DNA of 64,000 nt from Pseudomonas sp. KBW05 (GCF_003852405.1 NZ_QAJM01000019.1:62001-126000); one strand, 5' to 3'; counted from the first letter of the stretch, positions 55,178 to 64,000 are shown. A program made the numbers and translations. Notes: generated by a model not told the origin, from the letters alone.

Positions 55178-55282
55178 TGTGGAAGCGGGCTTGTGTGGGA
55201 GCGGGCTTGCTCGCGAATGCGGTGTATCAGGCACAGATGTGTTGTCTGACCCACCGCATTCGCGAGCAAGCCCGCTCCCACA
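55178..55282. repeat. REPIN preceded by a partial REP
   Basis: A full 89-bp inverted pair (55194-55282) directly follows a 16-bp fragment of the same REP (TGTGGAAGCGGGCTTG, 55178-55193). The fragment looks like the remains of an earlier copy or of a duplication at the insertion point. Confidence 0.9.
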
Positions 55283-55377
55283 TTAAGATCGAGTCCACAG
55301 AAAATCCGGTTAAAGCCTGGCTCCCCCAAGTCGATAACTCTGTATAGATCATCATCCCTGATCCACAGAAGGTTTTT

Positions 55378-56280
55378 ATGTCCACCACCAAAGCCCGCGC
55401 AGATTCACTCTCGCTTCTGCTCTTTACCTTGCGCAGTGGCAAGCTGATGGCAATCAACCTGCTGAAAGTCAGTGAAATCATTCCCTGCCCGCCGCTGACC
55501 AAGCTGCCGGAGTCCCATCCCCACGTCAAAGGCATCGCCATCCTGCGCGGCGCTTCGCTGTCGGTGATCGACCTCAGCCGTGCGCTGGGGGAAATGCCCC
55601 TGCAAGACCCGGACGGTGGCTGCCTGATCGTCACCGATGTGAGCCGTTCCAAGCAGGGCCTGCATGTGCAGGCAGTGAGCAAGATCGTGCATTGCCTGAC
55701 CACCGACATCCGCCCGCCACCCTATGGCTCTGGCGGCAACCGCGCGTTTATCACCGGGGTGACCCAGGTGGAAGGCGGCCTGGTGCAGGTGCTGGATATC
55801 GAGAAAGTCATCCACGGCATCGCCCCGGCGCCGATCGAAGCCGCGCCGACCGACCTGACCATGGAAGAAGCCGAAGTGCTGGGCAATGCCCGCATCCTCG
55901 TGGTGGACGACAGCCAGGTGGCGCTGCAACAATCCGTGCATACTTTGCGCAACCTCGGCCTGACCTGCCACACCGCGCGCAGTGCCAAGGAAGCCATCGA
56001 TGTGCTGCTGGAGCTGCAAGGCACGGCCGAGCAGATCAACGTGGTGGTGTCAGATATCGAGATGTCCGAAATGGACGGCTATGCGCTCACCCGCACCCTG
56101 CGCGAAACCCCGGATTTCAAGGACCTCTACGTACTGCTGCACACCTCCCTGGACAGCGCGATGAACAGCGAAAAAGCCCGCCTGGCCGGTGCCGATTCGG
56201 TGCTGACCAAATTCTCGTCGCCCGAGTTGACCAAGTGCCTGGTGGTGGCCGCGCAAACGGTGGCGCAAAAAGGCCTGTGA
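55378..56280 (+). CDS. cheV: Chemotaxis coupling protein CheV
   Basis: A 300-residue cytoplasmic protein: a CheW-like domain (about 10-150; L-L-F-T-L-R-S-G-K-L-M-A-I-N, then V-K-G-I-A-I-L-R-G) and a receiver (about 172-295) with acidic pair D-D, phospho-acceptor Asp in V-V-V-S-D-I-E-M-S-E-M-D-G-Y, and Lys in S-V-L-T-K-F. CheV couples receptors to CheA and tunes adaptation through phosphorylation. AAGG precedes the ATG. It overlaps the next gene by 4 nt. No other che genes are here, but an Aer-like receptor lies 1.4 kb downstream. Confidence 0.93.
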   Translation: MSTTKARADSLSLLLFTLRSGKLMAINLLKVSEIIPCPPLTKLPESHPHVKGIAILRGASLSVIDLSRALGEMPLQDPDGGCLIVTDVSRSKQGLHVQAVSKIVHCLTTDIRPPPYGSGGNRAFITGVTQVEGGLVQVLDIEKVIHGIAPAPIEAAPTDLTMEEAEVLGNARILVVDDSQVALQQSVHTLRNLGLTCHTARSAKEAIDVLLELQGTAEQINVVVSDIEMSEMDGYALTRTLRETPDFKDLYVLLHTSLDSAMNSEKARLAGADSVLTKFSSPELTKCLVVAAQTVAQKGL

Positions 56281-56759
56281 GCGAATATTTCCAACTGCTG
56301 CGCCGCGATCTCACCGCCAGCCTGCCCGCGCCGCAATGGCCGGCGGGCACGCAGTTGGATCATTACCGCGACGAGCTGGCCCCGGCGATTCATGCGGTAT
56401 TGCGCATGACCCAGGACCAGGGCGGCGGCCGCGTGCCAAGCCTGGAGGAATGGCGCCAGCAGTTCGTCAGCGATGCCGAGTTCGACCCCACGCTATGCCT
56501 GGTCGCCAGTAACGCCGAGGGCATCCTTGGCGTCGCGCAATGCTGGACCAGCGCCTTTATCAAGAATCTTGCCGTTCATCCCTGCGCCCAAGGCCAAGGG
56601 CTGGGCCGCGCGTTGTTGCTGCACAGTTTCCAGGTATTCAAGCAACGCGGCGAACCCTATGTGGACCTCAAGGTGCTGGAGAGCAACCTGCGCGCACGCA
56701 AGCTCTACGCCAGCGCAGAAATGCGACTTGTCCTACGCGATGTAGTGGCAGCGGACTGA
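56277..56759 (+). CDS. GNAT-family N-acetyltransferase
   Basis: A protein of about 160 residues beginning at a GTG that overlaps the cheV stop (GTGA). The acetyl-CoA motif is I-K-N-L-A-V-H-P followed by Q-G-Q-G-L-G-R-A-L-L, with a later N-L-R-A-R-K-L-Y segment, all standard for GNAT enzymes. The acceptor is unknown. Translational coupling to cheV suggests cotranscription but not a shared task. Confidence 0.85.
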   Translation: MSEYFQLLRRDLTASLPAPQWPAGTQLDHYRDELAPAIHAVLRMTQDQGGGRVPSLEEWRQQFVSDAEFDPTLCLVASNAEGILGVAQCWTSAFIKNLAVHPCAQGQGLGRALLLHSFQVFKQRGEPYVDLKVLESNLRARKLYASAEMRLVLRDVVAAD

Positions 56760-56867
56760 AGGCACTGGCGCACAACTTGCTTCCAGAGTGGCAATACGGT
56801 GAACAGAGGTAAAATCCCGTCACCGTTCCAGCGAGCCCTCTGACCTAGCCTGGTGACAGATCCGCCC

Positions 56868-57611
56868 ATGAACACCCATTTTTCCTGCGTCGGTTGCGGC
56901 AAGTGCTGCACCGACCACCACGTCCCCCTGACCCTCGACGAAGCCCGCATGTGGGCGGCGGACGGCGGCAATGTCATCGTTTTGGTCGAAGGTTTCCTGG
57001 CCAACGGCCTGGGCCTGCCCACGCAACAACGCGAGCATGCCGAGCGCCGTTCGGTGGTGGTGCCCAGCGGCAACACAGAGGCATTTGTAGCAATCACCTT
57101 TGCCGCCTACAACGCCGGGCGCTGCCGGAATCTTGACGAAGACAACCTGTGTCGCATCTATGAGCGGCGACCGTTGGTGTGCCGGATCTATCCGATGGAG
57201 ATCAACCCGCATATCCCCTTGAACCCTGGTGCCAAGGACTGCCCACCCGAATCGTGGGAGCAAGGCCCGGCGTTGATCGTCGGCGGTGAGCTGGCGGATC
57301 CGCAGTTGGCCGCGCTGATCCAGCGCTCACGCCAGGCCGACCGCGACGACGTGCAGACCAAGGAAGCGGTGTGTGCCTTGCTGGGTATCCGTACCACGGC
57401 GCTCAAGGGCGATGGGTTTACCGCGTATCTGCCGGACATGGGCGCGTTTGCCCAGGCGATTGAATTGGCGGGCGAGCAGCCATCGGTGGCCAATGAGTGG
57501 GTGTTTCATGTGTCCGGGGTGGATATCGCCGGGCAGCTGTTGGATGCCGGGGCGCAGATTGCCACTGAGGTGCCGGCGAACTATGCGTTTATTTCGTTGA
57601 GGGCGGCGTAG
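56868..57611 (+). CDS. YkgJ-family cysteine cluster protein
   Basis: A 247-residue protein with the zinc- or iron-binding cluster typical of YkgJ/UPF0153: C-V-G-C-G-K-C-C near the N-terminus, then C-R-N-L near residue 85 and C-R-I-Y twice further on, about eight cysteines in all in the first 130 residues. The rest has no known fold. Function is unknown; such proteins may bind an iron-sulfur cluster. I use the ATG at 56868 rather than the GTG 15 nt before it. Confidence 0.85.
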   Translation: MNTHFSCVGCGKCCTDHHVPLTLDEARMWAADGGNVIVLVEGFLANGLGLPTQQREHAERRSVVVPSGNTEAFVAITFAAYNAGRCRNLDEDNLCRIYERRPLVCRIYPMEINPHIPLNPGAKDCPPESWEQGPALIVGGELADPQLAALIQRSRQADRDDVQTKEAVCALLGIRTTALKGDGFTAYLPDMGAFAQAIELAGEQPSVANEWVFHVSGVDIAGQLLDAGAQIATEVPANYAFISLRAA

Positions 57612-57624
57612 GGCTTACCGGCCT

Positions 57625-57696
57625 CATCGCGGGCAAGCCCGCTCCCACAGGGAAGCGCATTCCAAAATGTGGGAGCGGGCTTGCTCGCGAAGAGGC
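57625..57696. repeat. Short REP pair in reverse order
   Basis: An inverted half-REP (CATCGCGGGCAAGCCCGCTC, diverged at its start) at 57625-57649, then a direct REP at 57668-57696. It lies between convergent genes (cysteine cluster protein and Aer-like receptor) and may terminate both. Confidence 0.85.
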
Positions 57697-57720
57697 CCGC
57701 ACCTTCACTACAAATTCCCG

Positions 57721-59295
57721 CTAGTGCCGCTTCCCCCAAAACTCCTGCGCCAACTGCCGCAAATCCTCCGCCAACGCCGCTACATCCCCTGAACTGAGCT
57801 GGCTCTGCTGTCCCGCACTGACAGTGGCCTCCCCGGCATTGCGAATACCGACGATATTGCGATTGATATCTTCACTCACCGCACTTTGCTCCTCCACCGC
57901 CGCCGCAATCTGCTGGCTCATGGCGGTGATCTGGCCAACACGCTGGCTGATCCCATCCAAGGCCGCTGCCGCCCGTTGCGCCTGCTCGACGCTGGCATCG
58001 ACATGCTCGCTGCTTTGCGCCATGGCCTGCACCGCATCCCGCGCGCCGCCTTGCAGGGTGCTGATCATGCGCTGGATTTCGTTGGTTGATTGCTGGGTGC
58101 GTTGCGCCAGCCCGCGCACTTCGTCGGCGACCACGGCAAAACCACGGCCCTGTTCACCCGCTCGCGCCGCTTCGATGGCGGCATTGAGGGCCAGCAGGTT
58201 GGTTTGTTCGGCAATGGTGCGGATCACCTCCAGCACACCGCTGATTTCACCGCTGTGGCTTTCCAGCTGGTGAATCACCTCGGTCGCGCGGGCCAGTTCC
58301 TGCGACAGGCGCAACACCGCGTCGCGACTTTCATCCACCCGCAGATGGCCCTCGCGGGTTTCACTGCCCGCCTGGTCCGCCGCCTTCGAGGCTGCGACAG
58401 CATGGTTGGCCACCTCGGCCACGCTCGCCGCCATCTGGTGGATCGCCGCTGCGACCTGATCGGTCTGGGTCTGCTGGCCCAGGCTACTGGTGTGGCTGCT
58501 GTCCAACTGCTCGACCAGTTGCGCCGCATGCCCAGACAGGCGCAGGGACGCGTCGCCGATCCGCCCGACCACTGCGCCCACTTGGGCTTCGAGCATGTGC
58601 AGGGCAAATTCGATCTGCCCGCATTCATCATCGCGCCCGGTGTAGACCCCCTGGCTCAAGGGGTTGTCGGCGATTGCGCGCGCGCGTTGATCCAATTGTG
58701 CCAAGGGCCGCAGGATGGCTTTGACACCCACCGCGCCGACCACGCCGCCCGCCACCAACGCCAGCAGTTGCCAGACCAGCGAATAGGTGGCCAAGCCCAG
58801 TCCCAGCGCCCAGGTCACGCTACTGATAGCAGCCACCCAGGCCGTTAATTTCACCCCCAGGCCGAGCCTCGGCAAGCGCCGTCGCTTGCCCGCCCGCAGC
58901 CGCGCGTAGGCACGTTCTGCTGCTGCCACCCTGCGCGCATCGGGCTTGGTGCGCACCGATTGGTACTCCACCGTCACGCCATCCCGGGTCACCGGTGTGG
59001 CGTAGGCGCTGACCCAATAGTGGTCACCGTTCTTACAGCGGTTTTTCACCATGCCCATCCACGAGCGCCCGCTTTTCAAGGTTTTCCACATGTGTGCGAA
59101 CGCCGCAGCAGGCATGTCGGGATGACGCAGGAGGTTATGCGACGCGCCGATCAGCTCCTCACGGCGGTAGCCGCAGACGTTGATAAAGTCCTCGTTGGCG
59201 TAGGTAATCGCGCTGGTCAGGTCGGTGGTCGAGAGGATATTGGCGTCAGGGGCAAAGTCCACACTTCGACCGGTAACCGGCAGATTGATTTTCAT
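57721..59295 (-). CDS. aer: PAS-domain methyl-accepting chemotaxis protein (Aer-like)
   Basis: A 524-residue receptor. The N-terminal PAS domain (about 10-125) has [15 protein letters not shown] and [17 protein letters not shown], the Aer type that binds FAD and senses redox state. Two hydrophobic segments (about 150-192) anchor it with little periplasmic part. A HAMP-like linker and the signalling domain follow, with the hairpin [16 protein letters not shown]. It steers swimming by energy or oxygen level through CheA/CheW. The ATG at 59295 follows no strong ribosome site. Confidence 0.9.
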   Translation of the reverse strand: MKINLPVTGRSVDFAPDANILSTTDLTSAITYANEDFINVCGYRREELIGASHNLLRHPDMPAAAFAHMWKTLKSGRSWMGMVKNRCKNGDHYWVSAYATPVTRDGVTVEYQSVRTKPDARRVAAAERAYARLRAGKRRRLPRLGLGVKLTAWVAAISSVTWALGLGLATYSLVWQLLALVAGGVVGAVGVKAILRPLAQLDQRARAIADNPLSQGVYTGRDDECGQIEFALHMLEAQVGAVVGRIGDASLRLSGHAAQLVEQLDSSHTSSLGQQTQTDQVAAAIHQMAASVAEVANHAVAASKAADQAGSETREGHLRVDESRDAVLRLSQELARATEVIHQLESHSGEISGVLEVIRTIAEQTNLLALNAAIEAARAGEQGRGFAVVADEVRGLAQRTQQSTNEIQRMISTLQGGARDAVQAMAQSSEHVDASVEQAQRAAAALDGISQRVGQITAMSQQIAAAVEEQSAVSEDINRNIVGIRNAGEATVSAGQQSQLSSGDVAALAEDLRQLAQEFWGKRH

Positions 59296-59403
59296 GGATA
59301 AGCGCGCTCGTGATTGTTGAAGGAGTCGGCAGGGCGACCGACTCTAAGCGCACGGAGGGGGCAAATACTGATCCAGCGCATGTTCTGCGCAATTAGTTCG
59401 CCA

Positions 59404-60201
59404 TCATTGCGTGGCGGAAGGGCTGGCATCCAGGCGATAGGGTTGGATGATCCGCTGGTACTCGCCGTTGTGGATCAGTTGCTCAAGGGCGCGGTTGAGG
59501 TCGCTGCGCAACGCCGTATCGGGCTTGCGCACCGCAATCGCCACGCTATCACCCAACAATTGCGCTGAGACGGCCGGCCCGAGGAAGTCGAAGTCCTGGC
59601 CATCGGCGGTGTCGAGCAGGGCTTCGCGAATTTCTACGGTGCCTTGCAATGTTGCATCGATGTCGCCGGCCACCAGGCTGCGGACCAGATCCTCGTTGAG
59701 CCAGAAACTCTTGACGATTACGCCGGCAGGCGCCCACTTCGCCAGGGCGAAAGCCTCGCGATTACTCTTCAATAGCACCCCGACACGCTTGCCTTTGAGT
59801 GACTGCTTGGTCGGCAGCAAGCCGGAAGCCTTGCGCGCCACCAGGCGCGTGGTAAAGGGATAGAGGTCTTCGGTGAAGCTCACCCGCTGGCGCCGTCTGG
59901 ACGTAGGAGCCATGCCCATGATCGCGTCGAACTGCCGCGCTTCAAGGGCCGGAAAATTTTCCACCAGGACCTGATCGACCCAGATGCAACGCACATTGAG
60001 TTGCTGGCACAGCGCATTCCCCAACTCGATGTTCAAGCCCACCATCTGCCCTTGGCTGTCACGGCTTTGGAAAGGGGGGAACTGTGCGGCGACGGCGAAG
60101 CGGATTTCGCGGCGTGCCGGCTCCTCGGCCAGCGTGTTGGCGCAGGCGAGCACGCCCAACAACAGCACGACGAGGGAAATACGCAGGTAGACAAGTACCA
60201 T
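59404..60201 (-). CDS. Periplasmic solute-binding protein, family 3
   Basis: A 265-residue exported protein: signal peptide of about 25 residues, then I-R-F-A-V-A-A-Q-F-P-P-F, G-L-N-I-E-L-G-N-A-L, F-D-A-I-M-G-M-A-P-T and A-I-A-V-R-K, the standard order of family-3 amino-acid binding proteins. No transporter genes lie next to it, so it may serve an unlinked ABC permease or a sensor. I use the ATG at 60201, with AAGGA 9 nt upstream; a GTG at 60240 would add a charged tail before the signal. Confidence 0.85.
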   Translation of the reverse strand: MVLVYLRISLVVLLLGVLACANTLAEEPARREIRFAVAAQFPPFQSRDSQGQMVGLNIELGNALCQQLNVRCIWVDQVLVENFPALEARQFDAIMGMAPTSRRRQRVSFTEDLYPFTTRLVARKASGLLPTKQSLKGKRVGVLLKSNREAFALAKWAPAGVIVKSFWLNEDLVRSLVAGDIDATLQGTVEIREALLDTADGQDFDFLGPAVSAQLLGDSVAIAVRKPDTALRSDLNRALEQLIHNGEYQRIIQPYRLDASPSATQ

Positions 60202-60367
60202 CAGGAACGTCCTTTTCCAGAAAGCCGGCGCCACCCTCACCCAGTCCGATGAAAAAACCGGGGCGAGCAGGCGGCGTGAAAGCTTTCAAAAAAAAGACGT
60301 GGGCCTACAATCAGAAACGTCAGCGCTAGCTGTAGGCGATAACCACTACATAACGTGGATTCTACTC

Positions 60368-60601
60368 TTAGCGTTTACCCATGGAACGACGAGTACCCGG
60401 TGGCGCCATGCCTGGGGATTTGGTGTGGCCGTTCTTTGCGCCGTTTTTGTACCAAGGCTGGGCAGCATTCTTGGCACCCGATAGTTCACCGGGTTTAAAC
60501 GGAAACTTGAAGGCCGGAATCTCGGCTTTTTCAACGCCGTCGGCATTGGCCGATTCGACGAGGTCGACCGCTTCAATAGGGGTTTGTGTCGGGGAAGTCA
60601 T
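60368..60601 (-). CDS. Small hydrophilic protein of unknown function
   Basis: A 77-residue protein from an ATG with CGGAG 6 nt upstream. The first part is acidic, the last 40 residues are basic and rich in Pro, Gly, Asn and Lys (F-K-F-P-F-K-P-G-E-L, W-Y-K-N-G-A-K-N-G-H), likely disordered and possibly nucleic-acid binding. No signal peptide or membrane segment. A frame extended to 60676 lacks a ribosome site. It is separated from its neighbours by more than 150 nt on each side. Confidence 0.55.
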   Translation of the reverse strand: MTSPTQTPIEAVDLVESANADGVEKAEIPAFKFPFKPGELSGAKNAAQPWYKNGAKNGHTKSPGMAPPGTRRSMGKR

Positions 60602-60686
60602 GAGCGCTCCGGAGCGTGCAAAAAATGATGCGGACCCGAGTTGCGAGCCACAATGGCTGGAAGTATACCTGCGCACCTCAGATCTT

Positions 60687-60755
60687 TGACCAACGTCGTA
60701 CGAATGGTCAGGCGCTAACTGTCGTGGCTGTCAGATAGCGGTCACTTTACTGACC
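60687..60755. promoter_or_regulatory. Two operator-like dyads with GGTCA half-sites before the RND operon
   Basis: TGACCA-N12-TGGTCA (60687-60710) and GGTCA-N6-TGACC (60740-60755) share the half-site GGTCA/TGACC and lie 62-130 nt before the adaptor start. This layout fits binding by a dimeric repressor. No regulator gene is found in the visible part of the locus. Confidence 0.45.
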
Positions 60756-60816
60756 GGGTCTACGCGCTATAAATACTCCCCCGTCTCTCCATTCCCTGCC
60801 CTGGCGCCTTACAAGC

Positions 60817-61986
60817 ATGCACACCCTTAAAAGAAGAACTGTATTGATCGTGGCAGTCCTGCTGGTACTGGCTGTCGCGGCCTGGGCGTTGACCCGGCCC
60901 GCCAAGACCAGGTTGGTGGCTTCCACGGCCGTGCCAGTACGGGTGATGAAAGTCGTTGAGCAAGACCTGCCACGTTATGTCACGGGGATCGGCTCGGTGC
61001 TGTCGCTGCACAGTGTGGTAATCCGCCCGCAGATTGATGGCGTTCTCACCAAGCTGCTGGTCAAGGAGGGTCAGTTGGTCGAGGCCGGCGACCTGCTGGC
61101 AACCATCGACGACCGTTCGATCCGCGCCAGCCTCGACCAGGCCAGGGCGCAATTGGGGCAAAGCCAGGCGCAACTGCAAGTGGCGCTGGTCAATCTCAAG
61201 CGCTACAAGGACCTGAGCGTCGATGACGGCGTGTCGAAACAGACCTACGACCAGCAACAAGCGCTGGTCAACCAGTTGAAGGCGACGGTGCAAGGTAACC
61301 AGGCCGCTATCGATTCTGCCCAGGTACAACTTTCCTACACCCAAATACACTCGCCAGTCACAGGTCGCGTTGGCATTCGCACCGTGGATGAAGGCAACTT
61401 CCTGCGTATGAGCGACGCCCAGGGGCTGTTCTCAGTGACCCAGATCGACCCGATTGCCATCGAGTTCTCCCTGCCGCAGCAGATGCTGCCGACACTGCAA
61501 GGCCTGATCGCCGCCAGCGACCCCGCCCGCGTCGATGCCTACCTGGGTGCCGATACCGAGGGCGCCAACAGCGACCTGCTGGGCCAGGGCCGCTTGAGCC
61601 TGATCGACAACCAGATCAGCAGCACCACCGGCACCATCCGCGTCAAGGCCGAATTCCGCAACAACGCGCAGAAGCTGTGGCCTGGGCAACTGGTGACGGT
61701 CAAGATCCAGACCGCACTCGACCGCAACGCCCTCGCCGTCCCGCCCACTGTGGTGCAACGCGGCCTCGACGCGCACTTTGTGTACCGCGTCAACGGCGAC
61801 AAGGTGGAAATCGTGCCGGTGCAGGTGGTGTATCAGGACAGCGATCGCAATATCCTCAAGGGCATCCAGGCCGGTGATGTGCTGGTCAGCGACGGTCAGT
61901 CGCGGCTCAAGGCGGGGGCCCAGGTGGAGATTCTCAAGGACACGCCCCAGGTGAACCAGACCGCCGATATCCAGGTGCAACCATGA
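60817..61986 (+). CDS. RND efflux periplasmic adaptor (MdtA/MuxA-like)
   Basis: A 389-residue adaptor with an N-terminal membrane anchor or signal (about 7-25). The barrel-sandwich domain halves are visible (V-V-I-R-P-Q-I-D-G-V-L-T-K-L-L-V-K-E-G-Q and I-H-S-P-V-T-G-R-V-G-I-R), with a coiled coil rich in Gln and Leu between them and the membrane-proximal domain after L-W-P-G-Q-L-V-T-V-K. It would link the pump encoded next to an outer-membrane channel. No ribosome site stronger than a GCGCC..TTACAAG stretch is seen before the ATG. The pump gene overlaps by 4 nt. Confidence 0.9.
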   Translation: MHTLKRRTVLIVAVLLVLAVAAWALTRPAKTRLVASTAVPVRVMKVVEQDLPRYVTGIGSVLSLHSVVIRPQIDGVLTKLLVKEGQLVEAGDLLATIDDRSIRASLDQARAQLGQSQAQLQVALVNLKRYKDLSVDDGVSKQTYDQQQALVNQLKATVQGNQAAIDSAQVQLSYTQIHSPVTGRVGIRTVDEGNFLRMSDAQGLFSVTQIDPIAIEFSLPQQMLPTLQGLIAASDPARVDAYLGADTEGANSDLLGQGRLSLIDNQISSTTGTIRVKAEFRNNAQKLWPGQLVTVKIQTALDRNALAVPPTVVQRGLDAHFVYRVNGDKVEIVPVQVVYQDSDRNILKGIQAGDVLVSDGQSRLKAGAQVEILKDTPQVNQTADIQVQP

Positions 61987-64000
61987 CGTCGCGGGGTTCG
62001 ATTTCCGCCTGGTGCATCGACCGCCCGGTCGCCACCTTGCTGTTGACGTTCGCCTTGGTGCTGCTTGGGCTGATTGCCTTCCCTAAGCTACCCATCGCCC
62101 CACTGCCGGAAGCGGAATTTCCGACGATCCAGGTCACCGCACAGTTACCCGGAGCCAGCCCCGACACCATGGCATCGTCGGTCGCCACGCCGCTGGAGGT
62201 GCAATTCAGTGCCATCCCCGGCATGACCCAGATGACCTCCAGCAGTGCCCTGGGCTCCAGCCTGCTGACCCTGCAATTCACCCTCGACAAAAGCATCGAC
62301 ACTGCTGCGCAGGAAGTCCAGGCGGCGATCAACACCGCCGCCGGCAAACTGCCCAGCGATATGCCAAGCCTGCCGACCTGGCGCAAGGTCAACCCGGCGG
62401 ACAGCCCGGTACTCATTCTCAGTGTCAGCTCCCATGACATGCCCGGCACCGAACTGAGTGACCTGGTGGAAACCCTGCTGGCCCGGCAGATCAGCCAGAT
62501 CGACGGCGTCGGCCAAATCAACATCACCGGCCAGCAACGCCCGGCGATCCGGGTGCAGGCCTCGCCCGACAAACTCGCCGCCATCGGCCTGACCTTGGCC
62601 GACGTGCGCCTCGCCATCCAGCAATCGAGCCTCAACCTGGCCAAGGGCGCGCTGTACGGCAAGAACAGCGTCTCGACCCTGGCGACCAACGACCAACTGT
62701 TTCACCCGGACGAATACGGCGACCTGATCATCTCCTACAAGAACGGCGCTCCGGTGCAGCTGCGTGATGTGGCCAAAGTGGTCAACGGTTCGGAAAACGC
62801 CTACGTCCAGGCGTGGGCCGTGGACACGCCCGGCGTCAACCTGGTGATCACCCGCCAACCCGGCGCCAACATTGTCGAGACCGTCGAGCGTATCCAGGCC
62901 GAGCTGCCGCGCCTGGAGGCGATGCTGCCCGCGTCGGTGCAGGTCAGCGTATTGATGGACCGCACCACCACCATCCGCGCCTCGTTGCACGAAGTGGAAA
63001 TGACCCTGCTGATCGCCGTCTTGCTGGTGGTCGGGGTGATGGCGATTTTCCTGCGCCAGTGGTCGGCAACCCTGATTGTGTCCAGTGTGCTGGGGGTGTC
63101 ACTGATCGCCAGTTTTGCCCTGATGTATGTGCTGGGTTTCAGCCTGAACAACCTGACCCTGGTGGCCATCGTGGTCGCCGTGGGGTTTGTGGTGGACGAT
63201 GCCATCGTGGTGGTAGAGAACATTCATCGCCACCTCGAAACCGGCCTGGACAAACGCGAGGCGGCGCTCAAGGGCGCCAGCGAAATCGGCTTTACCGTGG
63301 TGTCCATCAGCGTGTCACTGGTGGCGGCTTTCATTCCGTTGCTGTTCATGGGCGGGGTGGTCGGCAGGCTGTTCAAGGAGTTTGCCTTGACCGCCACCTC
63401 GACCATTCTGATTTCCGTGGTGGTGTCCCTGACATTGGCCCCGACATTGGCCGCACTGTTCATGAAAGCACCGAGCCATCGCCCCCACGACAAGCCCGGT
63501 TTTGGCGAGCGCCTGCTGGCGGCCTACGAACGCACCCTGCGCCGCGCTCTCGCCCACCAACGCACGATGGCGGGCATCTTCATGCTGACCCTGGCATTGG
63601 CTGTGGTGGGTTATGTGTTTATCCCCAAGGGTTTCTTCCCGGTGCAGGACACCGGTTTTATCCTCGGCACCAGCGAAGCGGCGGCAGACGTGTCTTACCC
63701 GGACATGGTCGCCAAGCACAAGGCGCTGGCAGAAATCATGAAAGATGACCCGGCCGTACGGGCGTTCTCCCACTCGGTGGGTGTGACCGGCAGCAACCAG
63801 ACCATCGCCAACGGCCGCTTCTGGATCTCCCTCGTGGACCGGGGTGACCGGGATGTGTCCGCCAGCCAATTTATCGACCGCATCCGGCCCAAGCTGGCCA
63901 AGGTACCGGGGATCGTCCTGTACCTGCGCGCCGGCCAGGACATCAACCTCAGTTCCGGCCCCAGCCGCAGCCAATACCAATACGTGCTCAAAAGCAACGA
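61983..64000 (+). CDS. RND efflux pump, MdtB/MuxB-like (partial, runs off window)
   Basis: The visible 672 residues cover the first half and part of the second half of a normal pump of about 1030 residues. TM1 is near 15-30; the porter domain opens P-T-I-Q-V-T-A-Q-L-P-G-A. TM4 carries the proton-relay pair in F-V-V-D-D-A-I-V-V-V-E-N, and the following segments (A-F-I-P-L-L-F-M-G-G-V-V-G-R-L-F) are typical. It uses proton flow to expel drugs or metabolites. The ATG overlaps the adaptor stop. MdtA-like adaptors often serve two pump proteins (MdtB/MdtC, MuxB/MuxC), so a second pump may follow outside the window. Confidence 0.92.
   Translation, partial: MTSRGSISAWCIDRPVATLLLTFALVLLGLIAFPKLPIAPLPEAEFPTIQVTAQLPGASPDTMASSVATPLEVQFSAIPGMTQMTSSSALGSSLLTLQFTLDKSIDTAAQEVQAAINTAAGKLPSDMPSLPTWRKVNPADSPVLILSVSSHDMPGTELSDLVETLLARQISQIDGVGQINITGQQRPAIRVQASPDKLAAIGLTLADVRLAIQQSSLNLAKGALYGKNSVSTLATNDQLFHPDEYGDLIISYKNGAPVQLRDVAKVVNGSENAYVQAWAVDTPGVNLVITRQPGANIVETVERIQAELPRLEAMLPASVQVSVLMDRTTTIRASLHEVEMTLLIAVLLVVGVMAIFLRQWSATLIVSSVLGVSLIASFALMYVLGFSLNNLTLVAIVVAVGFVVDDAIVVVENIHRHLETGLDKREAALKGASEIGFTVVSISVSLVAAFIPLLFMGGVVGRLFKEFALTATSTILISVVVSLTLAPTLAALFMKAPSHRPHDKPGFGERLLAAYERTLRRALAHQRTMAGIFMLTLALAVVGYVFIPKGFFPVQDTGFILGTSEAAADVSYPDMVAKHKALAEIMKDDPAVRAFSHSVGVTGSNQTIANGRFWISLVDRGDRDVSASQFIDRIRPKLAKVPGIVLYLRAGQDINLSSGPSRSQYQYVLKSN

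Noticed and set aside
21529-57696. Regular repeats as a possible CRISPR array
   Set aside because: The repeats are kilobases apart, inverted in pairs and match REP sequences; there are no cas genes.

Overview
The window is a stretch of chromosome from a fluorescent Pseudomonas, most likely of the P. fluorescens group. The evidence is the complete alginate operon, a RhlB-type helicase, an aapJQMP amino-acid ABC operon, a carboxylesterase that fits the P. fluorescens EstB family, high GC with strong Shine-Dalgarno sites, and many REP/REPIN elements of the GTGGGAGCGGGCTTGCTCGCGAA type. I see no rRNA, tRNA, CRISPR array, prophage or insertion sequence.

Layout. 1-1.1 kb: end of a glutathione S-transferase gene, a GIY-YIG protein and a SnoaL-like protein, all on the minus strand. 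1.2-12.5 kb: a chaperone-usher secretion locus whose subunits are all DUF1120 proteins (seven single-domain paralogues and one two-domain protein), with a NarL-type response regulator and a separate receiver-Hpt protein. 12.5-14.8 kb: a CynX-like MFS transporter and an mqsRA toxin-antitoxin pair whose toxin gene is frameshifted. 14.8-19 kb: aapJQMP. 19.3-26.7 kb: estB, rhlB, moaCDE, a PIN-PhoH ATPase, a polysaccharide deacetylase-like protein and yaaA. 27.1-43.9 kb: alginate operon algD-8-44-K-E-G-X-L-I-J-F-A behind an AlgU-like promoter and a leader of about 450 nt. 44.1-47.5 kb: a membrane protein, an SDR enzyme, a SnoaL-like protein and an unknown two-gene membrane cassette. 47.6-53.5 kb: an AaeAB-like efflux operon (outer-membrane factor, FUSC pump, DUF1656, HlyD adaptor) divergent from a LysR regulator. 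53.6-60.6 kb: an orphan protein, a GhrB-type reductase, CheV, a GNAT enzyme, a cysteine-cluster protein, an Aer-like receptor, a periplasmic binding protein and a small protein. 60.8-64 kb: an RND efflux adaptor and pump, the pump running off the end.

How the genes work together. In the fimbrial locus the receiver-Hpt protein could pass phosphate to the NarL regulator, which may control the subunits; no kinase is encoded nearby. The chaperone and usher would export the DUF1120 proteins, which carry pilin hallmarks: a G-x-[IV]-x-P-x-[AM]-C start, a second Cys and a penultimate Tyr. In the alginate locus AlgA and AlgD make GDP-mannuronate, Alg8/44 polymerise it, AlgK/E/G/X/L form the periplasmic and outer-membrane path, and AlgI/J/F/X acetylate it.

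The most unusual items are the DUF1120-only chaperone-usher system, a 90-bp REPIN lying in frame inside the signal-peptide region of algK, the single-base deletion in mqsR, and the unknown membrane cassette at 46.1-47.5 kb.
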